Assembly: GCA_027625915.1 (NCBI GenBank) | Contig: JANTQA010000012.1 | Span: 9,694,501 to 9,758,500, forward strand | Direction: 5' to 3' | DNA: 64,000 nt | DNA from: Anaeramoeba flamelloides | Taxonomy: Eukaryota; Metamonada; Anaeramoebidae | Shown: positions 1 through 11,800 of the stretch, piece by piece | How the letters are laid out: each line of letters starts with the position of its first letter | Numbering within the stretch: position 1 is the first letter of the stretch | Program-made: the position numbers and the translations under genes | The notes under the pieces: model-generated | What the model was told of the DNA's origin: nothing | Database searches by the model: none | What the model saw: the letters and a program-made list of their open reading frames with translations, nothing else

Positions 1-746
1 ATAACTATTTGAATTTTTGATAAATCCAGGTTTAAAGGTGTTACAAGATCATTAATCTGTGGTGTGTGTAGAATACTCATTTGAATGGTTGATAACTAAA
101 GTAGATCATGCTATTTTAACAAAAATCCAAGTTTTAGTAAAGTTTACTATTAATTCTGAAAATGGTAATTTTTAAACTTGCTTTAGATTATAAGAGATAA
201 GGTTTCGAAAAAGTAGAATTACATTAATCCTTATTCTAATAAGTAGATTATTGTTATTTTCTTTAGTTATTTCACAAACGATTGAAATTAAAAATCATTT
301 TCAGTAAGGTTCCCAATTAAAATTGCTGTCCAACTATTTTTCTCTGTCCAACATTTTTCTCTCAACAGTTAGTCTCAAGTAAGCTGTCAGGACAAAACTT
401 TTTGTATTTCCCTTGTTTTCGTGAAATATCTTATATTTTCTCCATAATGAATCTTTCAAGACAGTTTGGACATCTACACTCGTGCTAAAGCCCTCGTGAT
501 ATCCAAATGTCTTTCAAGATTAATTATGGGAAAAATATTAGCGATATTTCCCTACAAACCGGGAAATAATGACAGATATTTTATTTTAATTCATAATTTC
601 AATTTCTTGAATGTAGAAATAAAGAAAACCAGTAAAATAAAAACAAAATGCTTCTGATTTTCTATTAGATTTTTTTTATTTTTTTGTTTGAGAATCTAAA
701 ATTTTTCTAAATAAAATTAATTGAAATATAGTATAGACCCATCTCC
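1..746. other. AT-rich intergenic stretch, no gene seen
   Basis: No convincing coding sequence on either strand. Bases about 293-327 resemble, in reverse, the subterminal part of transposon family A (the stretch containing CCTTACTGAAAATGA), so a small transposon scrap may lie here. Bases 340-370 hold two similar CTGTCCAAC-type words. The remainder is unremarkable 3' flank of the RACK1 gene. Confidence 0.5.
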
Positions 747-2530
747 TTAGTTTTCTTCATTTTCCTCATACTCTTCTTCTTCTTCTTCTTCTTCATCATC
801 AATATTGATATCAACTTGTTGTTTTTCATCTTCAGATTCAACAGCCCAAACTCTGATTTTGTTATCTGTATAACCAACGAAAAGAGTGTTTCCGTCGTGA
901 CTCCAGGCAAGTGAAATTGGTCTAGGTTTGATTCCCTTTTTGCCAACTTTAAAGGTGTCGTTTAATTCAGCAAGTAAGTAATCCTTCTGGAGTTGCCATA
1001 TCTTGATTCCATTTCTGGAGGCAGTTGCTAACCAGAATCTATTTGGGGAAAAGGATAATGCATTGACTTCTTCACCGACATCAAGAACCTTGAGGCCTGC
1101 TTGCTTTTCAAGATCCCAAAGGATTGCCTTTCCGTCTTTTCCACCAGATGCACATAAGGATCCATCTGGTGACATTTCAACACAATTGACTTGTTCGGTG
1201 TGTCCATAGAGATTTTTTTCTAATTTACATCCATTTAAGTTCCACATTTTGACAGTTTTATCCCATGAGGAGGAAACAAAGGTTGTTGATTTTAAGAGTG
1301 GTGAAAATCTGACAGAGCTTACCCAATCGTTATGTGAGCTTTTGTCTTCGATCACATATTTACATTTTCCTAATGTGTTCCAAAGTCTGACTGTTTTGTC
1401 CCTTGAGCTTGAGAGGATTTGTCTGTTTTCGGCAGAAAAGGTAACAGAAAGTACATCGCCTGTGTGTCCAATGAATTGTTGGGTACATTTTCCTGTTGTT
1501 AAGTCCCATAGTCGAAGAGTTTTATCTGTTTGAAATTGTTTTTGGGATTATTTTTGGGAAAGGTTTTTGGTTTGTGGAAATTGCAATTGTAAGAAAGTAA
1601 ATTTTCAAAAAGAAAAATTTTGTTTGTTTTTGCATAAATAAAAAAAAAAAAAAAAAAGGAAAAAAAAAGAAAAAGTTGTTTTTTGGGGATTGGATCAATA
1701 AACTTTGGAGTACAGTTTGTTTTTAATTCAAAAAGGTTAGAGATCTCTTGATAAAAAAAAGATTTCTTCAAAAGAACAAAAAGAATAAGAAAGTAAAAAA
1801 AAAAAAGTAAAAAAGCAAGTTTTTTTAAAATATTTTCAAAAAAAAGTTTTTTAGTCTCATTTCTTTTTTTTGAAAAGGTTGTTGTTTTTTGGCTTTTTTC
1901 TTTTTTTTATTTTTTTAAAAATAAAAGAAAAGCAATTTTTTTATTATTATTTGTTTACAATTTTATTTTATTTTTTGTAAAGTGTTGTTTGTTTTTATTT
2001 CTTTTAACACTGCAAAAGATTGAAGGTCCACCCATTGTAAAAAAGAAAAAAAAAAAAAAAATAAAATAGCTCAGGTTGTAATTACAACAAGAAAAGGTTC
2101 ATAAAAGAAAAAAAAAAAATATAATTGTATTTACCCCAAGATCCTGAGAGAGCAAACATTCCATCAGAAGAAATTGTAACATCTTCAACAAAATGACTAT
2201 GGCCATGAAGAGATTTGACTGGATAAGCGTAATCTTCTTGGTAACCTGAAACTTGTTCTTCATTAATATTCCAAACAAGAAGAGTTTTGTCTAAAGTTTT
2301 TTTCAGATTTTTGGTTGGTGTTTGTTAGTATTTATAAAAAAATAATCGAAGGGTTTGTTTGATGGTTAGGAAAAGGGATTGTAATTGCATTGGAAAAGAA
2401 AAGAGAAAGGAAAAATACCCCTTGAACTTGTGACAAACATGTTTGGATTTTCTGGTGTTGTTGCAATTGAAGTTACCCAACCATTGTGACCTTCAAGGAC
2501 GCATTTTAAAACTAAAGAATTTTCGCTCAT
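747..2530 (-). CDS. RACK1: RACK1-like WD40 scaffold protein (3 exons)
   Basis: Receptor for activated C kinase 1 (G-beta-like protein), a seven-bladed WD40 propeller that sits on the 40S ribosome head and scaffolds kinases. I read exons 2530-2419, 2290-2135 and 1525-747, joined by GT-AG introns of 128 and 609 nt, both phase 1 and both splitting an Asp codon inside an [R/W]-D-K/T blade motif. The product is 348 residues. Diagnostic stretches are [16 protein letters not shown] at the N-terminus, [48 protein letters not shown] and the last-blade NKIRVWAVE. The start is the only in-frame ATG before the first blade. Unusual: after the final blade there is an acidic tail of about 25 residues with a run of glutamates, encoded by a GAA-type microsatellite; typical RACK1 stops shortly after the last blade. 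The family assignment is very secure. Confidence 0.95.
1526..2134 (-). other. RACK1 intron 2 with long A/T homopolymers
   Basis: A 609-nt intron, donor GTAAATAC at 2134 and acceptor CAG at 1526 on the minus strand. It holds several A or T runs of more than 15 nt and no coding signal. The flanking exons join in frame to give [12 protein letters not shown]. Confidence 0.85.
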
Positions 2531-3890
2531 ACTTTTAAATTATTTGGTTTTTTTATTTATTCAGGAAAAGGATCAAAAAATATTGGTTGAGTGACGTTTA
2601 TTTCGAAGAAGTTTAAAAAAGAGAATGTTGAGAAATAAGGAAAAGAAAATACTTGTTTTTTCAAAGTTAAAAAGAAATAGGAATAAAAAAAAATGATTTT
2701 GAAATAGGTTGAGGTTATTTGAAATTAATTTATTTTGAGATCTGTGTTAATGGATTGTTGTGTGTGACATTCCATTTTCCTTTTTCCATTTTGTCTTGAT
2801 TTTTCAACTTTTATGATTTTCTAAATGATTTTTTGTTTCAAGTTCACAAAACAGAGTTACTAAAATAATAAAAGAGTACAATTGTCTTTTTTGGTGTAAT
2901 TTAAAGTCACACTTTTATTGTAAAGTCTTTAATGACTTAAAGTTGACAATTCCTAAAGATTGAACAAAAGATCATCTAGAATTAGTATTAAGGAGTGTTA
3001 TTTTTGTTCTTGTCTAATCTTTCTTCGACTTTCTAAGAATTTTAATGTGGTTGAAAATGGAATTTTTTTGAATATTTTTTTTTTTTTTTTTCCATAAACC
3101 CGAATTGAAGAGTGTAAGGAAAATTAGACAAAAGATTAGTAACAAAAAAAAAATGTGTTATTTTTTTTGTATTATAAATTGAAATTTTAATTTTCCTTTT
3201 ACTCAATTTTATAAAAAATATATAAATTTTTTAAAGCACCATATAAAACAAGCCTAAATGAAAATTTTGATTGAAAAACTAAAAATCAGATTTTCTTTTA
3301 AATTTTTACCAACCAATAAGTCTTCTACTCTTCTTTTCAGGTTTCTGGGAAAAAAAAAAAAATATTCAAAAGAAAATTAACATATTTATAGTACACAAAT
3401 AAAAACATTTATCCATTTTTAAAAAACTATTATTTTATTTTTTTTTCATTTATTAAAAAATAAAGATATATACAAAAGAAGTAAAGTTGCCCTTATTTTT
3501 TTCCAAAATACGGGAAATAATATTTATATAGATAATTATAATTTTATTTAGTTTTGTTTTGATAATTAATCAACAAGAAAAATAACCCAAATAATTTTCC
3601 TGACATTTTTCAGCTATAAATATTTCTCATAAAATTTTATATGATATATCCCCACCCCGAATATCACGTATACAATAAGTACAAATCCAATATTATTGAA
3701 AAAATAAACCAGTTTCTTTATTTTGAAATTTCATTAATTATGCTATTTTACATCAGACAGTATATTGATAATTACAGTTTATTTTCAGTTGAAGGAATTT
3801 CCAAATATACTATTTTATAAAAATATGATTTTTTTTAAGGGAGAGGAGAAGAAGAAGAAATGAAGATTAAAAATAAAAATTAAATAGATA
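2531..3890. other. Intergenic, 5' flank of RACK1
   Basis: AT-rich upstream region of RACK1. No ORF with protein-like character was seen. Bases 3004-3030 and 3123-3146 are loosely complementary (words around TGTCTAATCTTT and AAAAGATTAG), possibly an eroded hairpin element. No promoter motif can be named with confidence. Confidence 0.4.
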
Positions 3891-4114
3891 AGCCAAATTT
3901 CAAAATTAGGGTCAAACTTTTTTTTTATTATTTTTTTTCTTTTTGCATTTGTCTTTCAAAAAATGAAATGATTACACTATATATTTTTTTTGTTAATCTA
4001 TATTTGTTATTATCTCTAAACACTTCCGTAAAATACATTATTATTCAATAAAAAAAACAATTAAACAAAATTTTTTTCTGATGAAAAATCTGCCCCTATT
4101 TTTGAAATTTATCT
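3891..4114. mobile_element. Hairpin MITE, family C, copy 1 (TA flanks)
   Basis: A 224-bp element flanked by TA on both sides. The left end reads AGCCAAATTTCAAAATTAGG and the right end is its inverse with a few mismatches (GGGGCAGA subterminal). The interior is nearly identical to the copy at 21063-21283, and a degraded inverted copy lies near 23490-23685. There is no coding capacity. TA flanks and short inverted repeats fit a non-autonomous Tc1/mariner-type element. Confidence 0.8.
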
Positions 4115-4756
4115 TATATAAATTGTTATCAAAAATAAAAATTAAAAATTAAAAATTAAAAAAATGATAAAATGTGTGAATTAGAAATAAATTGAATTAT
4201 TTAAGATTAGCCTGGATTACTATCTCAAATAAATCTATATTAGACGTAAAATATTTATTTTAAAAATTTGAAAAATATTCAAATTCTAAAACTTTTCTTT
4301 TGTGAAAACACATAAGGTTAATAATAATAATATATTTGAATAATAAATATAATGGATCATAAGGTTTGGTTAACATTCAAGTTAACAAAAATGAAGGTTT
4401 TTTTTTTATATTTAATTTATTTTTTTTGCTTTTCAAAAAACAATCAAAGAAAAAAAAAGTATCATTCAAAATTATTTTGGTATTAAATATCTACCATTCC
4501 TTAAAATTGATATTTTGTCTGAATTCGAACAAAATAATAAAAAAAAGATTTTTAGAACACCTTTTTCTTGGATACATTAAAACAAATCAATAAAAAAGAT
4601 CCATAAATGGTTAAAAAAACAAGAATCCAATTTTTTTTTTTTTTTTAACTTTTTATATATTTCACCCCGAGTAAAAATGGTGTATTATAACGGTCTTTAT
4701 TGTTTTGATTTGGAAACAATCTCCTTGTTATGTGACGAGTTTGGCCTGGAAGAACG

Positions 4757-4862
4757 AGAAATATGAGATTGTTCGAAGTGATATAAGATGATATTAATCG
4801 TCTTTCTTCGAACTCCTCAATATCATCTTATATCACTTCAAAAAATCTTATATTTTGAGTCT
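4757..4862. repeat. Short hairpin, 21-bp perfect arms
   Basis: The arms GAAGTGATATAAGATGATATT (4775-4795) and its exact reverse complement (4819-4839) are separated by 23 nt. Looser complementarity extends outward to about 4757 and 4862, and TTCGAA words lie next to each arm. It could be a tiny foldback element or a transcribed hairpin; no function is evident. Confidence 0.6.
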
Positions 4863-5936
4863 GGAAGGAGAACCAAAACGAGGAAACATAAAAGGTGACT
4901 GTTGAACAAATGAAACAATATGAGTTGCTATGTATTTTTTCAACTCGAGATCTAACTTGTCGAAACAAAAAAAAGGAAAAATAAAACCAAACAAACAAAA
5001 ACAATTAATTTGTTTACTAATACTTTGAAGTACTTGTTCTCCAAAGGATCTTATTCTCACAATTGAGTATATAAAAACATTGAAGTTAAATTTTACATTT
5101 TCATCATCGGTGACAAAACTTGGTTTAAATTTTATAGAGATAAACTAGATCGTTCATCCATTCAATGAGATATCTATCCTTTTATTTTCCGTTTGTCAGC
5201 CAATTCTTGAAAACGATCGAACTTAAAAATCTGCATGCATATATTGGCGTTCTTAACAATTACTGATTTTGAACATTCCTCTCTAAAATTTCTTGACTTG
5301 ACATAGTAAAAAAAATGTTTTTTTTTTCTTTTTTTTTCTTAAAAGATCATTTATTTTTCCCCCTTTCCAAAAACCCTTTCTTTATAAATGGTTTCTTCTC
5401 TCTTTTTTCAAAGAAAAAAGAGAACAAACAATTTTATTTTTTTGGTAAATGAGATTAGTTTTTTTTTCGAAAAGAGAAAAAAACCATTTTTGTATATGGA
5501 CATTGTTTTCAATAACGAAATGGAATTTATTCGATTTCCAAACAGTACGCATAATTTGATGGACTTTTTTTTTGAACTTTGTTGGAACTAATTATTTGGT
5601 TCTTTGAAACAAATTATTAGTTCAAAGAGTTTTTAATTGAGACATGCCGTCTTTTGGGATTTATGAGATTAACAACATCGTAAATTTTATTTTCAAACTC
5701 TTCCAAAATAACTTTTAATTACATTTCTAGAATCGAAATTATTGGTAAAATACAAATTATTTTACTTTGTTAGAATTCCAAAAAAGAAGATCAGAAAATT
5801 TTCAAACTTTGCCTAATTACTAAAGGATTTCCCTAAATCATTCCACATTGACTACAGTGTAATAATAACCTTTTTAGATAGACAATCTCTTTCTTATCTG
5901 TAGTTATCAAAATTTATTTACTTAAATTTTTCCAAA
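4863..5936. other. Intergenic, no gene seen
   Basis: AT-rich sequence with short ORFs only. Their translations are dominated by F, K, I and N and do not resemble protein domains. Bases about 5574-5634 contain a weak inverted repeat around GAACTAATTATTT / AAATTATTAGTTC. Confidence 0.4.
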
Positions 5937-5938
5937 TA

Positions 5939-7113
5939 CAGCCGTTCCATTCGACTTGTGAAGGATTACCCTTTAAAGGTGCTTTAAGGATCATTTTATC
6001 TTTCCTTTAAAGACCTTTTAAAGACCTTTTAAAGATGCTTTAAAGACCTTTTAAACTTTTTTCATTTTCTTTAAAAGACCTTTTAAAGATCTTTTAAACT
6101 TTTTTTATTTTCTTTAAAAGATCTTTTAAAGATCTTTTAAACTCTCTTAATTCTTTTAAAACATTTTTCAAAACAAACAAAAAACCACAAATAACTACTA
6201 ACAAAAAACACCAAAATTAGTTTGGAACAATTACTACCTCTTTCACTCTGGCTCTGCCTAAGACTAGATCTTACACATTGTTATTCACAAGCTCTACTCA
6301 ATTTTACAATACTCTACTCTATTTACCATACACCCAAATCTTTAAGTTGATAATTTGTTCCTAAAATTGCTTTCAAAAACAAATGAAAATTGTAATCAAA
6401 AATATTTTTTTCAGTAAAATTTTCCATTCAATTACTTCATGGACAGATCGATCAAATACGTGTCGAGTATTCAAGATTTTAGAATAAACTCTCTATTCTT
6501 GTAAAGTAAAAAATTTGATATTCAACTGTTTGGGAGATAATTTTCTTCTTTTCCAATTTCAATTTAAATAGGAGTTTGAGAACTTTTGACGTAGTTTTGA
6601 TCGATTTGTCCATGAAGTAATTGAATGGAAAATTTTACTGAAAAAAATATTTTTGATTACAATTTTCATTTGTTTTTGAAAGCAATTTTAGGAACAAATT
6701 ATCAACTTAAAGATTTGGGTGTATGGTAAATAGAGTAGAGTATTGTAAAATTGAGTAGAGCTTGTGAATAACAATGTGTAAGATCTAGTCTTAGGCAGAG
6801 CCAGAGTGAAAGAGGTAGTAATTGTTCCAAACTAATTTTGGTGTTTTTTGTTAGTAGTTATTTGTGGTTTTTTGTTTGTTTTGAAAAATGTTTTAAAAGA
6901 ATTAAGAGAGTTTAAAAGATCTTTAAAAGATCTTTTAAAGAAAATAAAAAAAGTTTAAAAGATCTTTAAAAGGTCTTTTAAAGAAAATGAAAAAAGTTTA
7001 AAAGGTCTTTAAAGCATCTTTAAAAGGTCTTTAAAAGGTCTTTAAAGGAAAGCTAAAATTTCAGGTTTGCTTAAAGGAAAGAAAAAAGCTTCACAAGTCA
7101 AATGGAACGGCTG
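5939..7113. mobile_element. Family E: 1.18-kb near-perfect inverted-repeat (foldback) element
   Basis: Two arms of roughly 518 bp (5939-6457 and 6597-7113) are reverse complements around a loop of about 139 nt. The ends are CAGCCGTTCCAT..., flanked by TA at 5937-5938 and 7114-7115. Each arm carries about ten copies of a CTTTTAAAGA-type word in a subterminal block, then unique sequence running to the loop. The arms are essentially identical from the subterminal block inward. The outer 25 bp also match, but about 45 bp between tip and block differ. No ORF. The ends resemble family F (CAGCCAGTTCC), which suggests the same Tc1/mariner-like mobiliser. Confidence 0.88.
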
Positions 7114-7498
7114 TAAAATGTTTTAGTTTTAAAAAAAATATATAGCTTTTTTATTTTTTATTTTATTTTTATTTGATTGTAAAACAATGACTCCAACAAC
7201 CATGCTGCCACCTTTAACTTTACTCAAGTATAAAATAACGAATTGAAGTGCAAAAATGTAAAATATTAAAAATAAAATAACAACAATTGATTCTGAAAGT
7301 AAGTAAAAATTTTATTTATCGATTCTTAAACGATCAAGAAAGTAAACAAGAAAATTTTGGACAAATACACATTTAGCAATTTAAAATTGTGTTTTAAGCT
7401 CGAAATTAGCATGATTTTAAAAAAGTGTGTCAATTGTCTTTCATGTAAATTTTGGTTTCAAAAATACTAAAAATCCGAAAAAAATATATTTATTTAAC

Positions 7499-8706
7499 AA
7501 GTACATTTTACCATTTTGAAAAATTTTAATTGTGAACCTTACTGAAAATGATTTTTTTGGGTGCCACCAGATATTGAAACTTTAAAACCAAACCATCATT
7601 CACCCCTTACCCTATTTGTGAAAAGAGTCAAAATAATTCAGAGTTGAATCTTTAATTTTTCGATTTTTTAGAAAAATTTTTTTTGATTAAATTTTTAGTT
7701 TTATTAAATTTAGTTTTGGATCTAGAAATTGTGTTTATACGAATGAGTGAAATTAATCAAAGAGTAAACCAAAAAAATAGACCCGAAAAGGTGTGTATTT
7801 GAAACAAATCTTTTTCTTTAGAAGAACAAACACGAAAGATCACCTTTCCAAATAAATTTGTTGAAATCAATGAATGAAAAAAAAAAAAATCGACCAAAAG
7901 CCTATTTTGCAAGATTTGTTTTCTTTATCTTCTTAATTTAGATGAATCCAAACAATTTATCACATTGAATTTCTCACACAATTACTATTTATTATTATTT
8001 AACAAAAACATTTTTTTACAAATTTGTTTTCAAAATTCAATTTTCAAATATTTTTATCAAACAAAAACCAAAATAAAGAATGATATTTCAAAAATTAAAA
8101 TAAAGGGGTTGGATTCTCGTAATCAAAAAACAGTTACCAAAGATTCAACTCCAAAATAATTGAAAAATTTAGAAAAAATTTCAATCAGATTTTCATAATT
8201 ATTATTAATTCTCAATTTTAATGGAAAATAAATAATTATAAAATCAAACCAATAGGTCCAATGCATCTTTATTTCTGAAGAAGAATCCAAAAAAAAAATC
8301 GTATTTTCTGAACCCAATCAAGAATTAGATGAATCAAATGAAAATAGGATTTTTATATTCATTTTGGAAATTCTTAAGAAATAAAAAGTAATTTATTTCT
8401 CAAAAATTTTACAAACAAAAGTATTTTTCCATGAAGAATTAAAAATAAAACCAAATTAAGAATAGGTAATTGGTTCAAATGTTATAAATAAGATCAAGGA
8501 ACAAATGATTATCATTTATTTTTTCTCTTGATCAATCTTTTTCATTTTTTTTGAATTCCATTTTTTTGTTGGTATGAAAATATATTTAAATAGGATATAT
8601 TCAACTCTCTTAACTGTTAAATTATCAAAGTATTTGGTTAAAGAAATGATTTGAAGAATCCAGTTTCACATAAATGGTGGCACTCAAAATTTGGAAAATG
8701 TACTTA
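7499..8706 (+). mobile_element. Family A transposon, copy 1 (non-autonomous)
   Basis: About 1.2 kb bounded by inverted ends of the type GTACATTTTACCATTTTGAA (left) and ...TTGGAAAATGTAC (right), with subterminal TGCCACCAGATA / GGTGGCACTC also inverted. The interior is highly similar to copy 2 (13809-15719, without its insertion) and less so to copy 3 (48511-50320). It holds only decayed coding-like fragments, such as SEINQRVNQK at 7744. This copy lacks the family B insertion and so preserves the empty site near 8305. Confidence 0.8.
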
Positions 8707-8894
8707 TTTTTTTAATGGTTATTTTACAAAAACACTAAAAGATTATTAGATCAAAAATAGTATTCTTAACTCATGTTGGTATTTGAAAATATTTTTAAGT
8801 TTTGCAAAAAATTTTTTTGATGAAAGAAATTGATTTTTCCTTTTTTCGAAAAAAGTTGGTAATATCAGTAACCAATTGCAAAAAACCCAGCATT

Positions 8895-11800
8895 TCAAAA
8901 TTTAAATATGAATAAATAACAAAACCCTCTCATTTGATAAATTAATTTAATTTTAAAGTTAAATATTTTAAGAAAATAAAAGTACACAGATTGTACAAAA
9001 AACGAAATATATTTCATTTTGTTCTTATTTACAGAACCCGTCAAAAAAAAAACATGTCCTACTATTAGTATCAATCTGAACGTTATCTCATTTAAATATA
9101 AAAAAAAAACTTTTCCTTTCACAAAAATTGTTCCCGTATATTTCAAACCAATGTAAAAAATAATAATATAAATTATAATAAAATGGAAAGGAAATAAAGC
9201 AAAATGATTACACTTATAAATAGTCAATAAATCACGCGAATTAAAATCTTCATCCAGCAATAAAAATTCAAAAAGATATTTGACGCTTTGGAAAGACTGC
9301 TCATTTTTTTTGAAAAAAATAAAGTTTTCATGATGTTTTAATTGAATTAATAAATGAAAAGCCCGTTCATAAATAAGTTTTCTAGGGCTAATGACTTTCA
9401 TATCAACGAATTTTAAAGCATTCATTAACTTTACAATATTTCCTTTATTTTTAACATTTTCGTAACATGTGTTAGAGAGCCTTTTCAAAGCGGACATTTG
9501 TTCGCAGATTGCACGTTTTTGATTTTCTTCAAAATCAAATTTTAAAATAAAACTATTTACCTTTTCAATGTATAAAAGTAAAAATTTTGAAATCTTGATA
9601 TAAAGTACTAATCCTTTAGATTGATCATCTTCAGAAATCTGATCAGCAAAAATTTTTACTGCATTAATTCTTGATTGCATTTGATATAATTGATAAGTTA
9701 ATGTTTTTGGTTTCAAAGTTCGAAGTACTTTTAAAAAATTTTTTAATTCTTGGGTTAGTTTAATTTGTTTTAATTTTTCATTTTCATTTTTATTTTCATT
9801 TATATTTTTATTTTTGTTTTTATTTTTATAATCATCTTGATCGTTATCATTAGTTATATTAAAGGTTTGGTTTTCATCTTCCATTTTTATTTTCTTTTCC
9901 ACTATTAATGCCCCCTTCAAAAATTCATGATTAACAAAATTTTCAAATGAAATCCTATTTATTGGGTTAATTTGAAGCATCGAATTTATATAATGCTTGG
10001 CCTTTCTTGAAATTTTTATATTTTTAGGGAATGTCTGTGATTTTTTATTTAGATCATATTCAAAATATTGTTGTTTTAAATCATTTATATCAAAAGCAAT
10101 AAATGGCGCCTTCCCCGTTAACATCTGATACAATACTGCACCTGAAGACCATATATCAACCTTGGGTGAATAATTTTTACCACCAAGAATTTCTGGTGCC
10201 ATATATAAGGGGGTTCCACACTTGGTATATTTTAAATCAACAGCATTATTGGGTGCTTCACGAGCGAGTCCAAAATCAGCTATTTTTACAATTAGATCAT
10301 CTTCAAAATTATTTTTTTCTTCATTTTTGTTATTCTTTTGTTTTTCCCTTTTTTTGGTTTTACACTTTGGGCTGCATAATAAGATGTTTTGTGGTTTAAT
10401 ATCACGATGAATCAATGATTTTCCATGCATATATTTTAGAGCAGAAACTATTTATAATAATTTGTTTATTATTATGATTTTTATAAACAGATTTTTCAAG
10501 ATTTTTTTTATTATTTTTTTTTTTTTAAATCAAAAAAGAATTTATTTTGAAAATTACGGACTAATTATTTTATTTTTATTACTTTTTAAAAAAAAATAAA
10601 AAAAAATATTTTAAAGATTTTACCTATTTGAAAAAAGATTTTCTTGGCACTTGATTCATCAAAATGGGATCTTGTCTCGATTTCCTTTTCAAGATCACCT
10701 CTATCACAATATTCCATCACAAGATATAGGTGGTTTTTAATTCTCTAAAATATATGTTTGCAAAGAAAAGGATTAAATTGTGTTTAATTATGAAAGTTGA
10801 TTTTTGAAAAAAATGTGAAATAAAAAATTTTGAAAATTATCAATAATTTACGCAAAGCTGAATTAAAAATGAAGAATTAGCAAAAAGAATATTTTTAATA
10901 GTATTTTTTTTTTTATGTTTTTTCAAAACGATTTGATAATTTGAAAATCCAGAAATTTTTTTTGAAAAAGTTTGTTATTGAAATACAAAATAAGTTTTGG
11001 ATCTGTATATTCATACTCGTACCCAAAAATCAAAATTTGTAATAAAAGTGAAAAAAAGTGTTTCATTTTTTTTTTTTCAATTATAATTTTGTTTTCAAAA
11101 AAAAATTGAAAAAAAATCAATTATTAGTACGATTATGATTATTGAGAGAAAGGAATAATTAAAGAAAATTAGATCAAATAAAAAAAAAGAGAGAAGAAGA
11201 AAATTAATTAAAATATCAATTACTAATAATAATATCATTTATATGACCAAATTGAAAAAAAAAAAAATACTGTCTTTAGGTTTTCTTTGATTTTTGCTGT
11301 GATTACAAAATCGATAGATTTTCGAAACAAAAACAACAATTAAAAAAAATCTCTGTTAGGTTTTCTTGAGTTTTCTGTTTATTTGTAAAATCAATAGATT
11401 TTCGTTAGGTTTTTTTTAATTTTAGAAATAAACCGAAAATTTAATAAAATTTTCTGTTTATTTCAAAAAGTGAAAAAAACCTAGAACACTTCACAGATAA
11501 ACAGAATATCCCAAGAAAGGTGTCGTTTACTTTCCCAGAATTCAAATGAATTGGTTAAATCTTTGATTTTACTCTATTCGTTTGAATTTTGGAAAATCGT
11601 CGTTAGATTTTTTTTAATGTCTTAAATTAAAAGAAAATTTCAGCACTCTACGGCACTTGACGGAACTCTACGGTGCATCCCCAATTCCAAAATTTTTATT
11701 TAGATTTTTTTTCAAAGATTCCCAGTAAAAAAGAAAATATAAAGATTTCTATAAATTATCAAAGTCCTAAAAAGTGAAATTCAATATATTACAGGATTTA

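Noticed and set aside
466-657. 63-residue ORF on the plus strand
   Set aside because: It lies in AT-rich 3' flank, has intergenic-style composition and matches no domain.
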